DNA from: Prostheceraeus crozeri
Lineage: Eukaryota > Platyhelminthes > Polycladida > Euryleptidae
Direction: 5' to 3'
DNA length: 64,000 bases
Assembly: GCA_907163375.1 (NCBI GenBank)
Contig: CAJQUW010006272.1
Coordinates: forward strand, 62,001-126,000
Shown piece after piece: positions 1 through 10,380 of this stretch (positions are counted from its first letter, which is position 1; every line of letters starts with the position of its first letter). The position numbers and the translations under genes are program-made. The notes under the pieces were generated by a model that was not told where the DNA came from, ran no database searches, and was given only the letters and a program-made list of their open reading frames with translations.

Positions 1-135
1 TTCGTGAAAAGCCGGTGGGTCGTGGGTCATGTTTTCGTAAAAAGCCGGTGGGTCAGGTGGGTCGTAGATCACATGTGCCGTGGGTCACGTGGGTCGTGGG
101 TCAAGTTTCGTTGACCCACTTCCAAATCTGAAAAT
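1..135. repeat. GGGTC-rich short repeats at window edge
   Basis: The pentamer GGGTC recurs in units such as GTGGGTC and CGTGGGTCA about every 8-20 bases, with two copies of AAGCCGGTGGGTC near 10 and 47. There is no reading frame of interest. It is probably the edge of a dispersed element that continues outside the window. A second tract rich in GGGTC/GACCC lies at 57.9-58.9 kb. Confidence 0.6.
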
Positions 136-215
136 AGATTTTCTGGTGATAATCGGCTATCAGGAACCCGAATGGACCCACGTTTCTTAGGCCGATATAC
201 CTATAGACTTGTAAG

Positions 216-796
216 ACCGCTGTCACACAGAAAAAGGCGTCTTCCATCTTCCATCTTCTATTTGAGATTTCCCTTTAATTGCATGTAGAAAAGAATACAA
301 CCTATCACACTGAAGAAGTCATCAGTCATAAGTCATCTTCCATCGTCTATCACGCTGTCACACAGGAAAAGTCATAAGGCGTCGCCCATCGAACATAAGG
401 CATGAAATTATGCGGCTGATCGGGTCTATTTCCATCATCCACCAGGCACTCTAAAAGAAAGTGCTCTAAAATTAGAACAACGCGAAGTGACGTTTGAGGG
501 AAGATATAGGAAGCTGTGATTTGCAAAGAGAAGCATGGTATCAGAAAACAGCTCTTTGTTTACCATGTCCGACGAGGAAAAGGATGAGGAAAAGAAGAGC
601 TTTGACAGTAGTCATAGCAACGATTATTAAAAAAATAGCGGTGACTGTATTGGAGATGGATTTCACTAGTGTGACTACGATAGATGGAAGATGGAAGACG
701 GGCAGATGAAAATCGTCTCATCACGCCTTATGAAGAATTCCAAAAAGGCGAGTGACAGAGAAGATGGAAGACGCCTTATTCTGTGTGACAGCGGCC
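216..796. mobile_element. MITE-like element with about 32-bp terminal inverted repeats
   Basis: The left end (216-247) and right end (763-796) are inverted copies with one or two mismatches. The outer part reads CCGCTGTCACACAG on the left and CTGTGTGACAGCGG on the right. The same CGCTGTCACACAG and AAGGCGTC motifs recur internally around 350-390, so the ends are built of subterminal repeats. The 71-codon frame at 494-709 resembles nothing I know and is probably chance. I could not find a clear target duplication. The element is about 580 bp, has no transposase and is presumably non-autonomous. Confidence 0.65.
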
Positions 797-1950
797 AAAG
801 AGGTTTGTGAGAACCGAGACATTTGCATTATTTAATCATATCTTAGATCATTACTTCGTTGACAAATCCACAGTGTACATAACTTCTTGCAAATTGCAAA
901 ATGAGAGTTTTATGGAGAACGTGGTCCTTTATCGTTTGACCCACTATCACCGTTCATGCTGGCAAGTGAAGAGAAGCTTGCTCGCTTGGGTACATCTTCG
1001 TAAATTATGAGCATTGAGGCTCCTTAGAAAACACATCAATACTTTAAAATATTTTATTGGTGATGGTAAATGGCGGTACCTATTAATGCATGCAGCTGAA
1101 AATAAGGGATGTTTAAGTGCAGGGACGCATTGATTGTCACTGTAATAGAGAGTTTTGCGTTTTTCACTCCTTTGATCGATTATGTGATGGCTTACGTCGG
1201 GAGGATGGAGTTCATATATTCAGGAAGAAAAGTTTCACTCCCAATTTTTATTGCCAGGTAAAATTATTTTATAAAAATATTATAGACACCCGAAGTTTCC
1301 AGCCACTTGTTCTTGATCCTGATAATTGCTGATGTATAAAATAGACTTGTATTATTTGACTGATTGATCAGATAAGATAAGAAAGATACAATTGTGGTCA
1401 ACAATTTATGCCGCATGCAAATTTGTGGCAATAAGCTGTACCACTCAAATTCGACAAAGTGTTAAATGTGCACCGGAGAGGGTTCATAAATACGTGCGCT
1501 CATTTTTGCGACATTTATGTGAAGAGAAAAGCTTAACGCCTCTTTTCATTGAAGTCGCGGACCATGGTTGTCATTGTCGCTGAATGGTTAAGCAACCGGG
1601 CAATTGTGGCATAACATTGCCATCGTTGCATCCATTTGATATCGATTTCTTTACACCCCACACTACTGCACTCGCCCTTGTAAGAACTATCAGTCGCTTG
1701 ACTTCATCGTTAGTGAATGTCACAAGGCGATGCACAAAGCCAGATAGCGAAGATCACCCAAGGAGAAAACGACGTGGTTCCTTTAGCGACCAATGGAAAC
1801 TGATTTTTCTCTTTTTGGACGACGCGAATGCAGTCATAAGTCGCAGCCACGAATCAATCAGACGAACGAATAGACGGGCAATAGCGTGAGTGAGTGAGTG
1901 ACTACGGGACCTCCATGGAAATCATAGAAATAAACTGTTTATCTGAAGTT
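797..1950. other. Unassigned stretch
   Basis: Only short frames of 60-100 codons occur, with no recognisable domain, repeat or RNA gene. A GTGA-rich run lies near 1888-1901. I see nothing else in it. Confidence 0.5.
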
Positions 1951-1952
1951 CG

Positions 1953-2152
1953 CTAGAATGGAAATTGACTCAAGGTCGCGGCACATCCGGGGGAACTAAG
2001 TTGGGGCATGAAGAACCAATTAAAAGCTTCGATTTACTCATGTGACTGATTCTAACCCAATGATACAGACGTTGGCAGGTGCATCTAAGTGAAAATGCGT
2101 GCGATTTATGTGCTGTTATTGTGCATTGCATGAAGCTTAATTTCCATTCTAG
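1953..2152. repeat. 200-bp segment with 14-bp inverted ends
   Basis: CTAGAATGGAAATT (1953-1966) is matched by its reverse complement at 2139-2152. Inside it, 21 bases starting TGATTCTAACCCAATG (2047-2067) recur exactly at 34656-34676. This could be a small MITE, but no target duplication is obvious. Confidence 0.35.
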
Positions 2153-2890
2153 AGGTTTTATTGTTGTCAATTTCTATGATGGAAATAAGCCTAAATAGAA
2201 GAGAAGCTAGCAGTGCATAACCCGAAACGTTCACTGCAAGATTAAGTCACTGCTCCTTTGTGAGGGAATCTAGAGGAAAAAATATAATTTCAATTTCATT
2301 TATTTTATTGAGATAAATTGTCAACCTTGTTCTTCTTTCTTATTGTCAACCACAGGAAGCCACCATCCATCGATAGTCATGACACCACTGCCATAGCAAT
2401 CCATGTCCACGACGCAGCATTGCTTTCAATCTGCATTTCTGCTCTAGTCCCCTTTATGGTGGTACTCGTGATTTATCTCCCCCACAGGTTTTCAAATTTG
2501 TCTAAAATCTGCCCAAATGAATCAATCGTCACCAAACTTCAGGTTGACGTACTTATGCATATTTTCTACTCACATACAAAAATTTATGCAGATCAAACAA
2601 GTACTCTTTGCATTAGAGACGAGGACGTGAAGTGTATAATGTCAGCAGCCTGATCTGACTTCGTCTGTTCGTCGCGTTATTGTCTCATCCGTTGCCATTT
2701 GAAATCTTCGCACGACCACTATTTCGCCACACCTTTCTTAAGCTAAAAATGTTACTATTAGGAATATGGCATGGTCTTTATCACTTCAGGAGTTGTCGGG
2801 AAGTGACTTTGTTGACCTTAAGTGCCTTCTGCTCAGACGATGAGGACAGACGAAGTCAAATCAAGCTTCACTTCAAGTTATCGCCCTTAA

Positions 2891-5496
2891 CGGTTAAATG
2901 ATGTCGTCATTCCATACTAGGTAAATGATGAACATGGGTCCAGCCAGACCCAAGGACCAATAATTGTGATTTGTAGCGAAACGATAACTTTGTAGTTCAT
3001 TTAAGTGCAGATATAATGTGCTACATTTCCCCCTTGTACTTTTCCTCTGCTATAGGTTACAGGCTACCGTACTATGCAATTCCTATATCAGTTCAAAATG
3101 TGAATACTTAGGCTGATGATGTTGTCCCATCTTCTACAATAGTGTCTCATACTAAAAAATGAAAACATATTCCGTCCAAACAACACACATGTAAGTTTAT
3201 GTGGACAACAATTTAGGCTATACAGATCACGAACCTCATAATCAAGAGTCAACTGCATTCGGTACAATAGTACTGAATCCTTGCATGTTCGTTGCAAATG
3301 GCTTTTGCGCATTCACAGCACTGAAAACGAGTCTTTCTGTGTTTCCGTCCCGAATCTTGGCATGTTTTGCAGCGTCGACGTTGATTGTTGAGTCCCGTCA
3401 GCGGCGGTACACTCGACTCAACACCCACCATCTGCATCGCCAGCCTTATCGACTTCGTCAGACGCGGCTGAGCAGATCTTTGATGCACCAGTGGAAGAGT
3501 CATTTCGTACCCCAGATCCATTTTGAATTGGTAGTGATCTGACGCTGACATGGATTTCATTGCTGCGATAACACACACGTCTGTCAATGTCATGAAAACA
3601 CCATAAGGCCATCTGCGGCATTTCCGTTGGCTACGATATGTTCTTACCAATTTGTCGAGGTTATCAACCCCTGATTTGGTTGCATTACAGCACGACACAA
3701 TTTCGGGTTTCTCACCTTCCGCATGAACTCCATGTGAATGCTTTGTTGATAGCAGCAAAACCGGGGCGTTTGACTTATCCCAAAATGAGCACAGTACTTT
3801 ATTCCCGCAAATAAAGTGCTTGGAGTCACCTTTTCTTCTCCCTCGTAGAGATCGAGCATCAGATGGAATACCTCGCCTATTGCTCCGAATGGTTCTGACG
3901 ACGCTGGTCTTCTCCGCCTCCAGACGGTCACATAAACTGATAGATGTGAACCAATTATCCATGGTTATATTTCGACCCACCCCAAGATATGGCTTGGCCA
4001 GATTCATGACCACTGCTTCGCTAACAGGGCCATTCCGCTCAACTTCCGGCAGTGTCTGTTTCCCGATATATACCAGACAGCGAAGTGGGATGCTGTTTTC
4101 AGCATCAGTGATCCAAAAGATTTTGATTCCGAATTTTCCCGGTTTCGAAGGAATATATTGTTTGAACCGTACGCGCCCATGAAATTCAACAAGCTGTTCG
4201 TCAATACATAACAAAGAACCTGGGTCATACAGTCTTGCCAAATTATTGTTGACTAGGTCAACCACTTCGCGGATGGGTGAAAGAGGATCACTGGTGTCGC
4301 GCCGGGTCTTGTTGTCAAATCGGAGAGCGGCCTTTATTTGTTGAAAACGTTGAAAGCTCATAGTAGCCCGGAAAATAGGATTTCCGTTCTTAGTGTCCCA
4401 TAATTCTCGAGTGTCACGATGTCCGGCTTTCAAAGCACCAGCTATTAGATGTAAACCAACGAAGGCATCGAGTTCAACTCTAGACACAGACTTCCATTGC
4501 AAGTGCTTGGAGGCTGCAATTCGACGTCCCTCGCGGTTGGTGTGGAGGACGGCTACATCAAGGGAGTTATCAAAAAACGCTTTGAATGCCTCTAATGTAG
4601 ACTGTGGATGAAATCCAACTGCTAAACCAACATGAGGTGGCCGAAACGTATTGTGCACTGCTAATCTACCTGGTGGATGTCGTTGACTAGTTTGTAGATT
4701 CCAGACCTGGGCATTCGCCGTTGATGACGTTGCAGTCACATGGGCACTGTCATCTTCACTCTGTTCCTCACCATCATCATCATCAGAATCTTCATTGCTC
4801 ATCACGTCAACTATAACTGATAAATCCAATTCTTCATCGTCTGATAATGACTCTACCATCGAGATTTTCACACTTCCTTCTTCATCAGTAGCGTTCACGG
4901 CGACGTCATCCTCAGAAATCTCGTCTGGAAACTCGTCCTCCTCGTCTTCTGCAGATGCGAGATTCAAGTTAGCATGTTGTCGAGCAGCACGTGGAGGAAG
5001 TCGTCGTCTCTCGCTGTTTGAAGCCATGTCAAATAAGCTCACACGCACTGGAGAGCGTAACTGTTCCTCTATATTGCAACTCGAAAGCTGACACTTGTTT
5101 ACAAGTCATCACACGCTTCGATCGCACGCCTGGAAGGCAGGAGAGCTTGTCTGACATAGGCGCGCGCACTGATCGATCAGACAGAGAATTGCAGTTACAC
5201 ATATGGGTCACACAATACGCTGACTAACCGTCTTGAACTTGAATAAAGCACTTGTAAGTGTTGCTACCGAATATTTTCTAATGGGTCTCTGTAGACCCAT
5301 GTTCATCGTTGACCTAGTATGTATCTGAATGAAGTAAAACGAAACTACTATTTGAAATATTTTTTAGGCCAGTAATAAGCACTCATAGAATGTGTAAAAG
5401 TCACAGAATATCGGCTACCAACTCATTTGAGTTTAGATGTGTGAGCCTTATAAAGACCGCGTGGGTCTGACCAGACCCCAATTCATCATTTAACCG
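2891..5496 (-). mobile_element. Complete piggyBac transposon with TTAA duplications
   Basis: The ends are CGGTTAAATGATG (2891-2903) and its exact reverse complement (5484-5496). Each is flanked by TTAA (2887-2890 and 5497-5500), the target duplication of the piggyBac superfamily. Just inside, a second imperfect inverted motif around GGGTC..CAGACCC is seen at both ends (about 2937-2951 and 5461-5477). The 2.6-kb element carries one uninterrupted transposase gene on the minus strand. Intact ends plus an intact gene suggest a recent insertion, possibly still mobile. Confidence 0.92.
3249..5027 (-). CDS. piggyBac transposase (intact, about 592 aa)
   Basis: This gene encodes a cut-and-paste transposase of the piggyBac family, expected to act in the nucleus at TTAA sites. 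I take the ATG at 5027; seven codons upstream of it are open but lack an ATG. The N-terminus (about residues 25-95) is very acidic, as is usual in the family. The DDD catalytic core shows CIDEQL (Asp about 276), TMDNWFTS (Asp about 357) and SGVDNLDKL (Asp about 455). The C-terminus has a cysteine-rich cross-brace finger beginning CKTCQ and ending YYCTECS, matching the domain that binds the ends in known piggyBac proteins. No break is seen and the length is typical. It has no introns and lies between intact inverted ends. Overlapping frames on either strand are shadows. Confidence 0.93.
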   Translation of the reverse strand: MASNSERRRLPPRAARQHANLNLASAEDEEDEFPDEISEDDVAVNATDEEGSVKISMVESLSDDEELDLSVIVDVMSNEDSDDDDGEEQSEDDSAHVTATSSTANAQVWNLQTSQRHPPGRLAVHNTFRPPHVGLAVGFHPQSTLEAFKAFFDNSLDVAVLHTNREGRRIAASKHLQWKSVSRVELDAFVGLHLIAGALKAGHRDTRELWDTKNGNPIFRATMSFQRFQQIKAALRFDNKTRRDTSDPLSPIREVVDLVNNNLARLYDPGSLLCIDEQLVEFHGRVRFKQYIPSKPGKFGIKIFWITDAENSIPLRCLVYIGKQTLPEVERNGPVSEAVVMNLAKPYLGVGRNITMDNWFTSISLCDRLEAEKTSVVRTIRSNRRGIPSDARSLRGRRKGDSKHFICGNKVLCSFWDKSNAPVLLLSTKHSHGVHAEGEKPEIVSCCNATKSGVDNLDKLVRTYRSQRKCRRWPYGVFMTLTDVCVIAAMKSMSASDHYQFKMDLGYEMTLPLVHQRSAQPRLTKSIRLAMQMVGVESSVPPLTGLNNQRRRCKTCQDSGRKHRKTRFQCCECAKAICNEHARIQYYCTECS

Positions 5497-5651
5497 TTAA
5501 TTCAAAAAGTACCTGTCCGATCTGCATCAATTTTTGTATGTGTGTAGAAAATATACTTAAATACGTGTATCTAAAGTTTTGTGACGATTAATTCATTTTT
5601 ACGGATTTTAAACAAATTTGAAAACCTGGGGGGAGATAACCCATAAGTTCC

Positions 5652-6134
5652 TTTATGATTGGTGTGCCTATGGAGTATGGTGCCCAAACGGACAATTTAA
5701 AAGAATGTCTTCTCGTATTCGCTAACCTATCTTTATCGAAGAATAGCCGTGCGATGAATCCGAGAGACAGTGATGTGGCTTTGTCTAATTGAGTGACATA
5801 GTCGCATCGTGAGTTCACATGATCATTGCGATTTGAATTCTGTAGATTCTGTAAAGCTATTAATCTGCTTCGAGAATCCTGTGAGTACATGCCCAGCGCT
5901 TTATGTTGCATCTTAGTGATAATTAAGTTGTTCTTTGATGATGTCCGTTTTACAATGCGAAAAGCGGGCCTTTGAGTTCTCTCTTTCTTGGTCAACCTGC
6001 CAACAATTGCCTATCTCTCAATACAACCGCAAACCATTCCATCAAAAATAAACCCCCTTGGGTGCGTGCTATAGAATTACGTGTAAGTACTTCTGTTATT
6101 TTATCTGATCAATCATGGCGACAATCGAAGCTTG
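5652..6134. other. Unassigned stretch next to TMEM272-like exon
   Basis: A minus-strand open frame (5588-5995, 135 codons) runs partly into the repeat arm and resembles no family I know. It could be 3' flank of the TMEM272-like gene. I do not support it as a gene. Confidence 0.3.
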
Positions 6135-6556
6135 TCACAGCAGATTTCCCTTTGCTGAAGACTTGCAGCATGCGCTGGTACAGAAAATCACAATTAAGAT
6201 TCCAAATACGAGGTAGTGAGCAATAATTGAATAATATGAGAAATCCATGACGAGTGGAAGACAGTAGGTGGCAGTAACTGTTCCGTTGATGACTGTTCTT
6301 TGAAACTGATGATAATTTCGAAAAACGATTACATTTCCGGAAATAAACCAGATAAATGAGAAAAATGTGACCGAGCTTATGATGAATTTGGATATATCAC
6401 ACTTCTTTTCTTCTTCGTTATTTTCTTTTTGTTCATCACGTGCTCCTTTAGCTCTTACTCCCTGAGCGCCAGAGACAAAAATGCCAATTATCCCAGAGAC
6501 AAGCAAGTAAATGGGAATCAATTTTTCAATCGGGCAGTCATAGATATGCGCAGCAC
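6135..6556 (-). CDS. TMEM272-like membrane protein, 3'-terminal exon
   Basis: This is a terminal coding exon of a small multi-pass membrane protein. The exon starts after a polypyrimidine/TTTGCAG acceptor (6557-6560 on this strand) and ends at a TGA. It encodes about 139 residues starting at IYDCPIEKLIPIYLLV, the hallmark DCPIEK..PIYL motif of TMEM272-like proteins. Three hydrophobic segments follow: IPIYLLVSGIIGIFVSG; FFSFIWFISGNVIVF; and HYLVFGILIVIF. A possible N-glycosylation site (NGT) and the signature YC.P.VMD lie between the second and third. The missing first membrane helix must be in an upstream exon at higher coordinates, which I could not find. Its paralogue is on the opposite strand at 60264-60739 with the same splice phase. 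The molecular function of the family is not established. Confidence 0.75.
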
Positions 6557-6602
6557 CTGCAAATATTAATATAAACGCTTTATCAGAGTTCGAAGGAGAC
6601 AA

Positions 6603-8910
6603 ATAGCCAAGAATTTGAATAGGACAAAATGCAATAGAAACTATAAGTTCAGTTCATTGTATTTTCTAAAATAATCGATATTGCAAAACTTGATATCTTA
6701 AAAGGAAAACCAAATGTATTCTTCGACGGGAACTATTGAGGATTAAAAAAAGAAAACAAGACGTTCCGATTTTTTTAAGGTTATGTCATGTCCAGATGGA
6801 ATGAGTGCCAGACCTGTACAGGTGTAGATTCTGATACCAAATCATCCAGAGCTTTCTGATGTACCTGAATTGGCTACAACTCGCAGTTTGACATTACCGG
6901 ACCTAATCGCCGGTTCAAATTGTTCGCAATTCTTCGCATACTCATATTTCATATTTTTATTTGCAATGACTCACATAAACTGTGAATGGGGAACTATGAA
7001 TTTTAGTCAATGTACATGCATACCTAGCGGCTTCTCAGACTTCAAAGCATAGAAATAGAACTTCTATGCTCAAAGATACATGGATCGAAATCACTGAATG
7101 TGAATGTCACTTAAAGAATCAAGAAGAATCCGCGCTGTTATCCGAAAGTATAGCAAAGTATTGATTTCCTTTCATGTCAATGAATCATAACTGATTAATG
7201 ACAATGACTGGAATTTTTCTGTTTTTTGGTGTTTTCGTCACCTTAATGATTCGGTTTTCAATTAGCTAATTATCCATAATTAGATAGGGGTTGGTACTGA
7301 GTCGAACTGCGTCTCTCAAAGTTCTGTTTTCCAAGTGAAGTCAAAGACAGATAGTTAGTTGGTTTTTTTAATGACACTAAATATCATCATTTATGGAAAA
7401 TCAATATCAACGATGAACGACGAACGACTTTTATCAGCAGTGAGGTTCGGAAATATCGCTGCAGTGGACTGTGAATTACACCTAGAGTACAAGTTTTTTC
7501 CCTGGAACTGCATTCCGAACTGTAGCCGATGGATAAAGTCGTAAAGTTGTGAATCTACTTCTGCCCAAGAAGCACTGGCCTACTTATCCAAGCAGAGAAT
7601 TATCTCTGAGGGAAATCTACTGTAAATCTAGATGCCACAGCAGTCATTCATAAGTTCATTGGAATTGAGGATCTTGATGAGCATACTTTCCAAAGTAAGG
7701 CGATTTCGAACACCATAGTTAATAAATCTCTATCTAACAGTAGAATGAGAGTGGCTTTGCAAATATTGGTCTTTTGAGACCGAATTTGAGGATTTGAGAA
7801 ATACCGCTTCGTTGATCATCGATCCAACCATTCTTAGCGTCTCTCCTATACGGCAGAAGAAATAATTTCTTTAATAAATTGCATTTTTGTGATAGCATGA
7901 ATTAGGCTTCTTAGAAATATTTCAGAATTTACAATCCTCAGAGTGTTCTATCTTCTCTTCTAGAGACGGATACAAAATTTCCAAGTGATGCACCGTGTAG
8001 AACCAACGTTAAATGTTTTCCGAAATTCACTATTTTCAGAAGATGGAGAAGTAGGGTCCACCGCGTCGTTTACAGGCCTCATTGACATATGGACACTTTA
8101 TGAAGCTGCGACTTGAATAATCAGATTTATCATAATCTACGTCGATGCTTCTTTGAAATTCCGCACCTTTGAGTCTACAAAGCGTTGTGGTCATTAGCTA
8201 ACTGAATTTGCTCATAGCTAACTGAGTGTAGCAATACTCATTCTTTTCGTTTACAGGAAAAATGCACGTCTACATGTAAGTTCTCCTAACACGACAACCA
8301 CTCTTAGTTGACATTTGAGTTCCAATGCAAAATCATTTAGCTGACGATTCAATTGCGATTAAAGTATGAATCCATCCATCTGTATACCAAACAAGCGAAG
8401 ATAAGAGATTGGGACGTTCTATCGTGAATTGAATTTATTGCTTGATTATCTCAATATAGTTCAAGCGAGATGGTTATGGTAATCGGTTTCCTAATATGCT
8501 TTCACCATAAAAAAATTCGAATGCCTTTACACGAGCTGCAGTCTGCTAGGACTTTAATTGAATCGGCATGTTGTAATTTTTTCCTCGCGGCTGAAGTCAT
8601 ATTACGAACCAGTAGTAGCCCAACGACACACACTGAGTGTCAAGCACCTTCCACGGCGAGTTGTCAACAACGGGATTTCAGCGAACCGAGCTTGTAGCTT
8701 AAGATAAAAGACTCATCTATAAATCTATATAGTGGCATTTTTGCCATCAGAAACAATGCAAAAAAGCTTTGAATGATTGTGGTTGATTTCATGCAACATC
8801 CCCTGCCTTCATTATTGATTCGCACCATTTTGTCTGCAAATTGCTCAGGTTATGTGAGCAAAATTGTTTCCGAAATTTGTTCTTCCGGAACATTTTCCGA
8901 AATTATTTCT
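6603..8910. other. Unassigned, presumed intronic or intergenic
   Basis: This AT-rich sequence lies upstream, in gene sense, of the minus-strand TMEM272-like exon, so part of it may be that gene's intron. Only frames of 60-75 codons without recognisable motifs are present. No repeats or RNA genes are seen. Confidence 0.4.
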
Positions 8911-8914
8911 TCTA

Positions 8915-8972
8915 ATTATCGCCGGGTAAAATGTAAGATCGAAAATATAATCGCCGGGACCTCCAATAATAG
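8915..8972. repeat. Dispersed 'ATCGCCGGG' repeat fragment (first copy)
   Basis: ATCGCCGGGTAAAATG and ATCGCCGGGACCTC occur here with about 30 bases between them. A related arrangement, with ATCGCTGGGTGAAAAATG and CGCCGGACCTC, lies at 16115-16175, beyond the other end of the LINE. It is a short dispersed repeat of unknown class. Confidence 0.4.
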
Positions 8973-9463
8973 AATAGAAATAGAATAGAAATATATTTTC
9001 CACCAATACAAAATCTGTACAAGGATCGTTACATTTACATATACTCGTAGATAAATACAGATATATACATTTATTACTTTTACAAAATACTAAATATAAT
9101 ACAAATACAGATAAATGTAGAGGTGGGCGGGGCCAGAGCACTGTGGGACAGTAGGAACCTAGCCCCGCTAACAAAAGTTCAGATTAAAATTACTCACACA
9201 TCAAAATCATTTACATTATACATATAAACATATATCCTAGATACTCTCACACAAGGTATGTACAGCCAAACAACAGGTCAGTGATCGTCATACAAGATAC
9301 ATACATGAAAGTCCACATACACATATACTTACAAATCACATACTTGGGCTATTATATGCCAATGTCCGGGATACAATATCAGGGTTGGAATAGCATTTGA
9401 TATTTTCCATTCGCACACTATCATCTCTCTTAGTTACCTCAGATATTGCAACTTTCGTTTCTG

Positions 9464-10380
9464 TTAGTATTTGCTGACTAGTATTTGTTTAAGCTTTTTT
9501 TGGAACTTATCATATTCTCTTATTTCTTTAATGCTACGAGGAAGTAAATTCCATTCAATCGCTGAGGCAAAGTCAATACTACGTTGCCCTAAGCTTGTCC
9601 TATGAAATGGTATCCGGAATTTAACTTTATTTCTTAATGAGCTGCCACTCTGGGGTTTGTGGATGTTTCCAAGAAAATGCGGTAAATCATCGACCTTATA
9701 AATCATCTTATAGCAGAGACTCAGCATTTTGTAGCGATACATATCGCTGACCGTTAATATTCTATGTTTCGTCATGTGTGAATCTACTTCATTGGCCTTA
9801 ACTCTAAATATAACTTTAAGTAATCTCCTTTGAAGTTTTTCTAGTTTAATTATGTTACTTCGTTTTCCTTGGTGAAAGATAAGAATGCAATAGTTTAATA
9901 TACAATGTATATTGGCAAAATATATCTTTAATAGACATTCTAGTGGAAGGCATCGTCTTAAGTTGTAAAATATAGGTAAGAATTTTCTTAATTTGGTATT
10001 AAGTATCGTACTTGCATGTGAAGTGAAACTCAAATTCATGTCTATATGTACACCCAATAGTTTTAAGCAATTTACTCTATTAATCTTTGTTTGGTTTTGG
10101 TACAAATCCTGGTCTATTTCTTTAGAGCGATGGGGATGAATTATCATATATTCCGTCTTGCTATCATTAAGACGGATGCCATTTGCCTTACTGAATTTTT
10201 CCAGTGAGTCTAATCTGCTTTTTGCCGTGGAAAAGAGACTTTCTAGGCTTCTGCTCTTAAGTATAAGAGTGGTGTCATCAGCAAATATATTCAATTCGTC
10301 TTTGGGGAAAATGTTATGCATATCAGTAATGTAGATAAGAAATAGAAGAGGACCTAAAGTTGAACCTTCAGGTACTCCTG
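9464..10380 (-). pseudogene. LINE ORF2, C-terminal part (reverse transcriptase)
   Basis: This is the continuation of the reverse transcriptase beyond the Tc1 insertion. It begins GVPEGSTLGPLLF (motif 4-like), then shows the catalytic FADDTTLI, the LGVHIDMNLSF thumb-proximal motif and the usual C-terminal region, ending at the stop at 9464. The frame is open throughout this part. It joins directly in sense to the piece ending at about 11995 if the transposon is taken out. Confidence 0.85.

Larger units (their letters stand above)
2461..5651. mobile_element. Inverted-repeat element, copy 1, interrupted by piggyBac
   Basis: The left arm (2461 to about 2660) and right arm (5501-5651) are long imperfect inverted repeats. 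Both carry the stretch around TTTTCAAATTTG and the reverse complement of GATCTGCAT. The internal part (2690-2886) matches the internal part of the copy at 19778-20372 in inverted orientation. Flanking 8-mers TTTATGGT (2453-2460) and TTTATGAT (5652-5659) look like an 8-bp target duplication with one change. No transposase is present. A piggyBac transposon sits inside it at 2891-5496. Comparison with the other copy, which reads through the same place uninterrupted, shows the empty site. Confidence 0.75.

Noticed and set aside
3201-5091. Plus-strand frames of 70-120 codons opposite the piggyBac gene
   Set aside because: Antisense shadows of an intact transposase.
5588-5995. 135-codon minus-strand frame next to the TMEM272-like exon
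   Set aside because: It runs into the inverted-repeat arm and resembles no protein family; no splice or start evidence.
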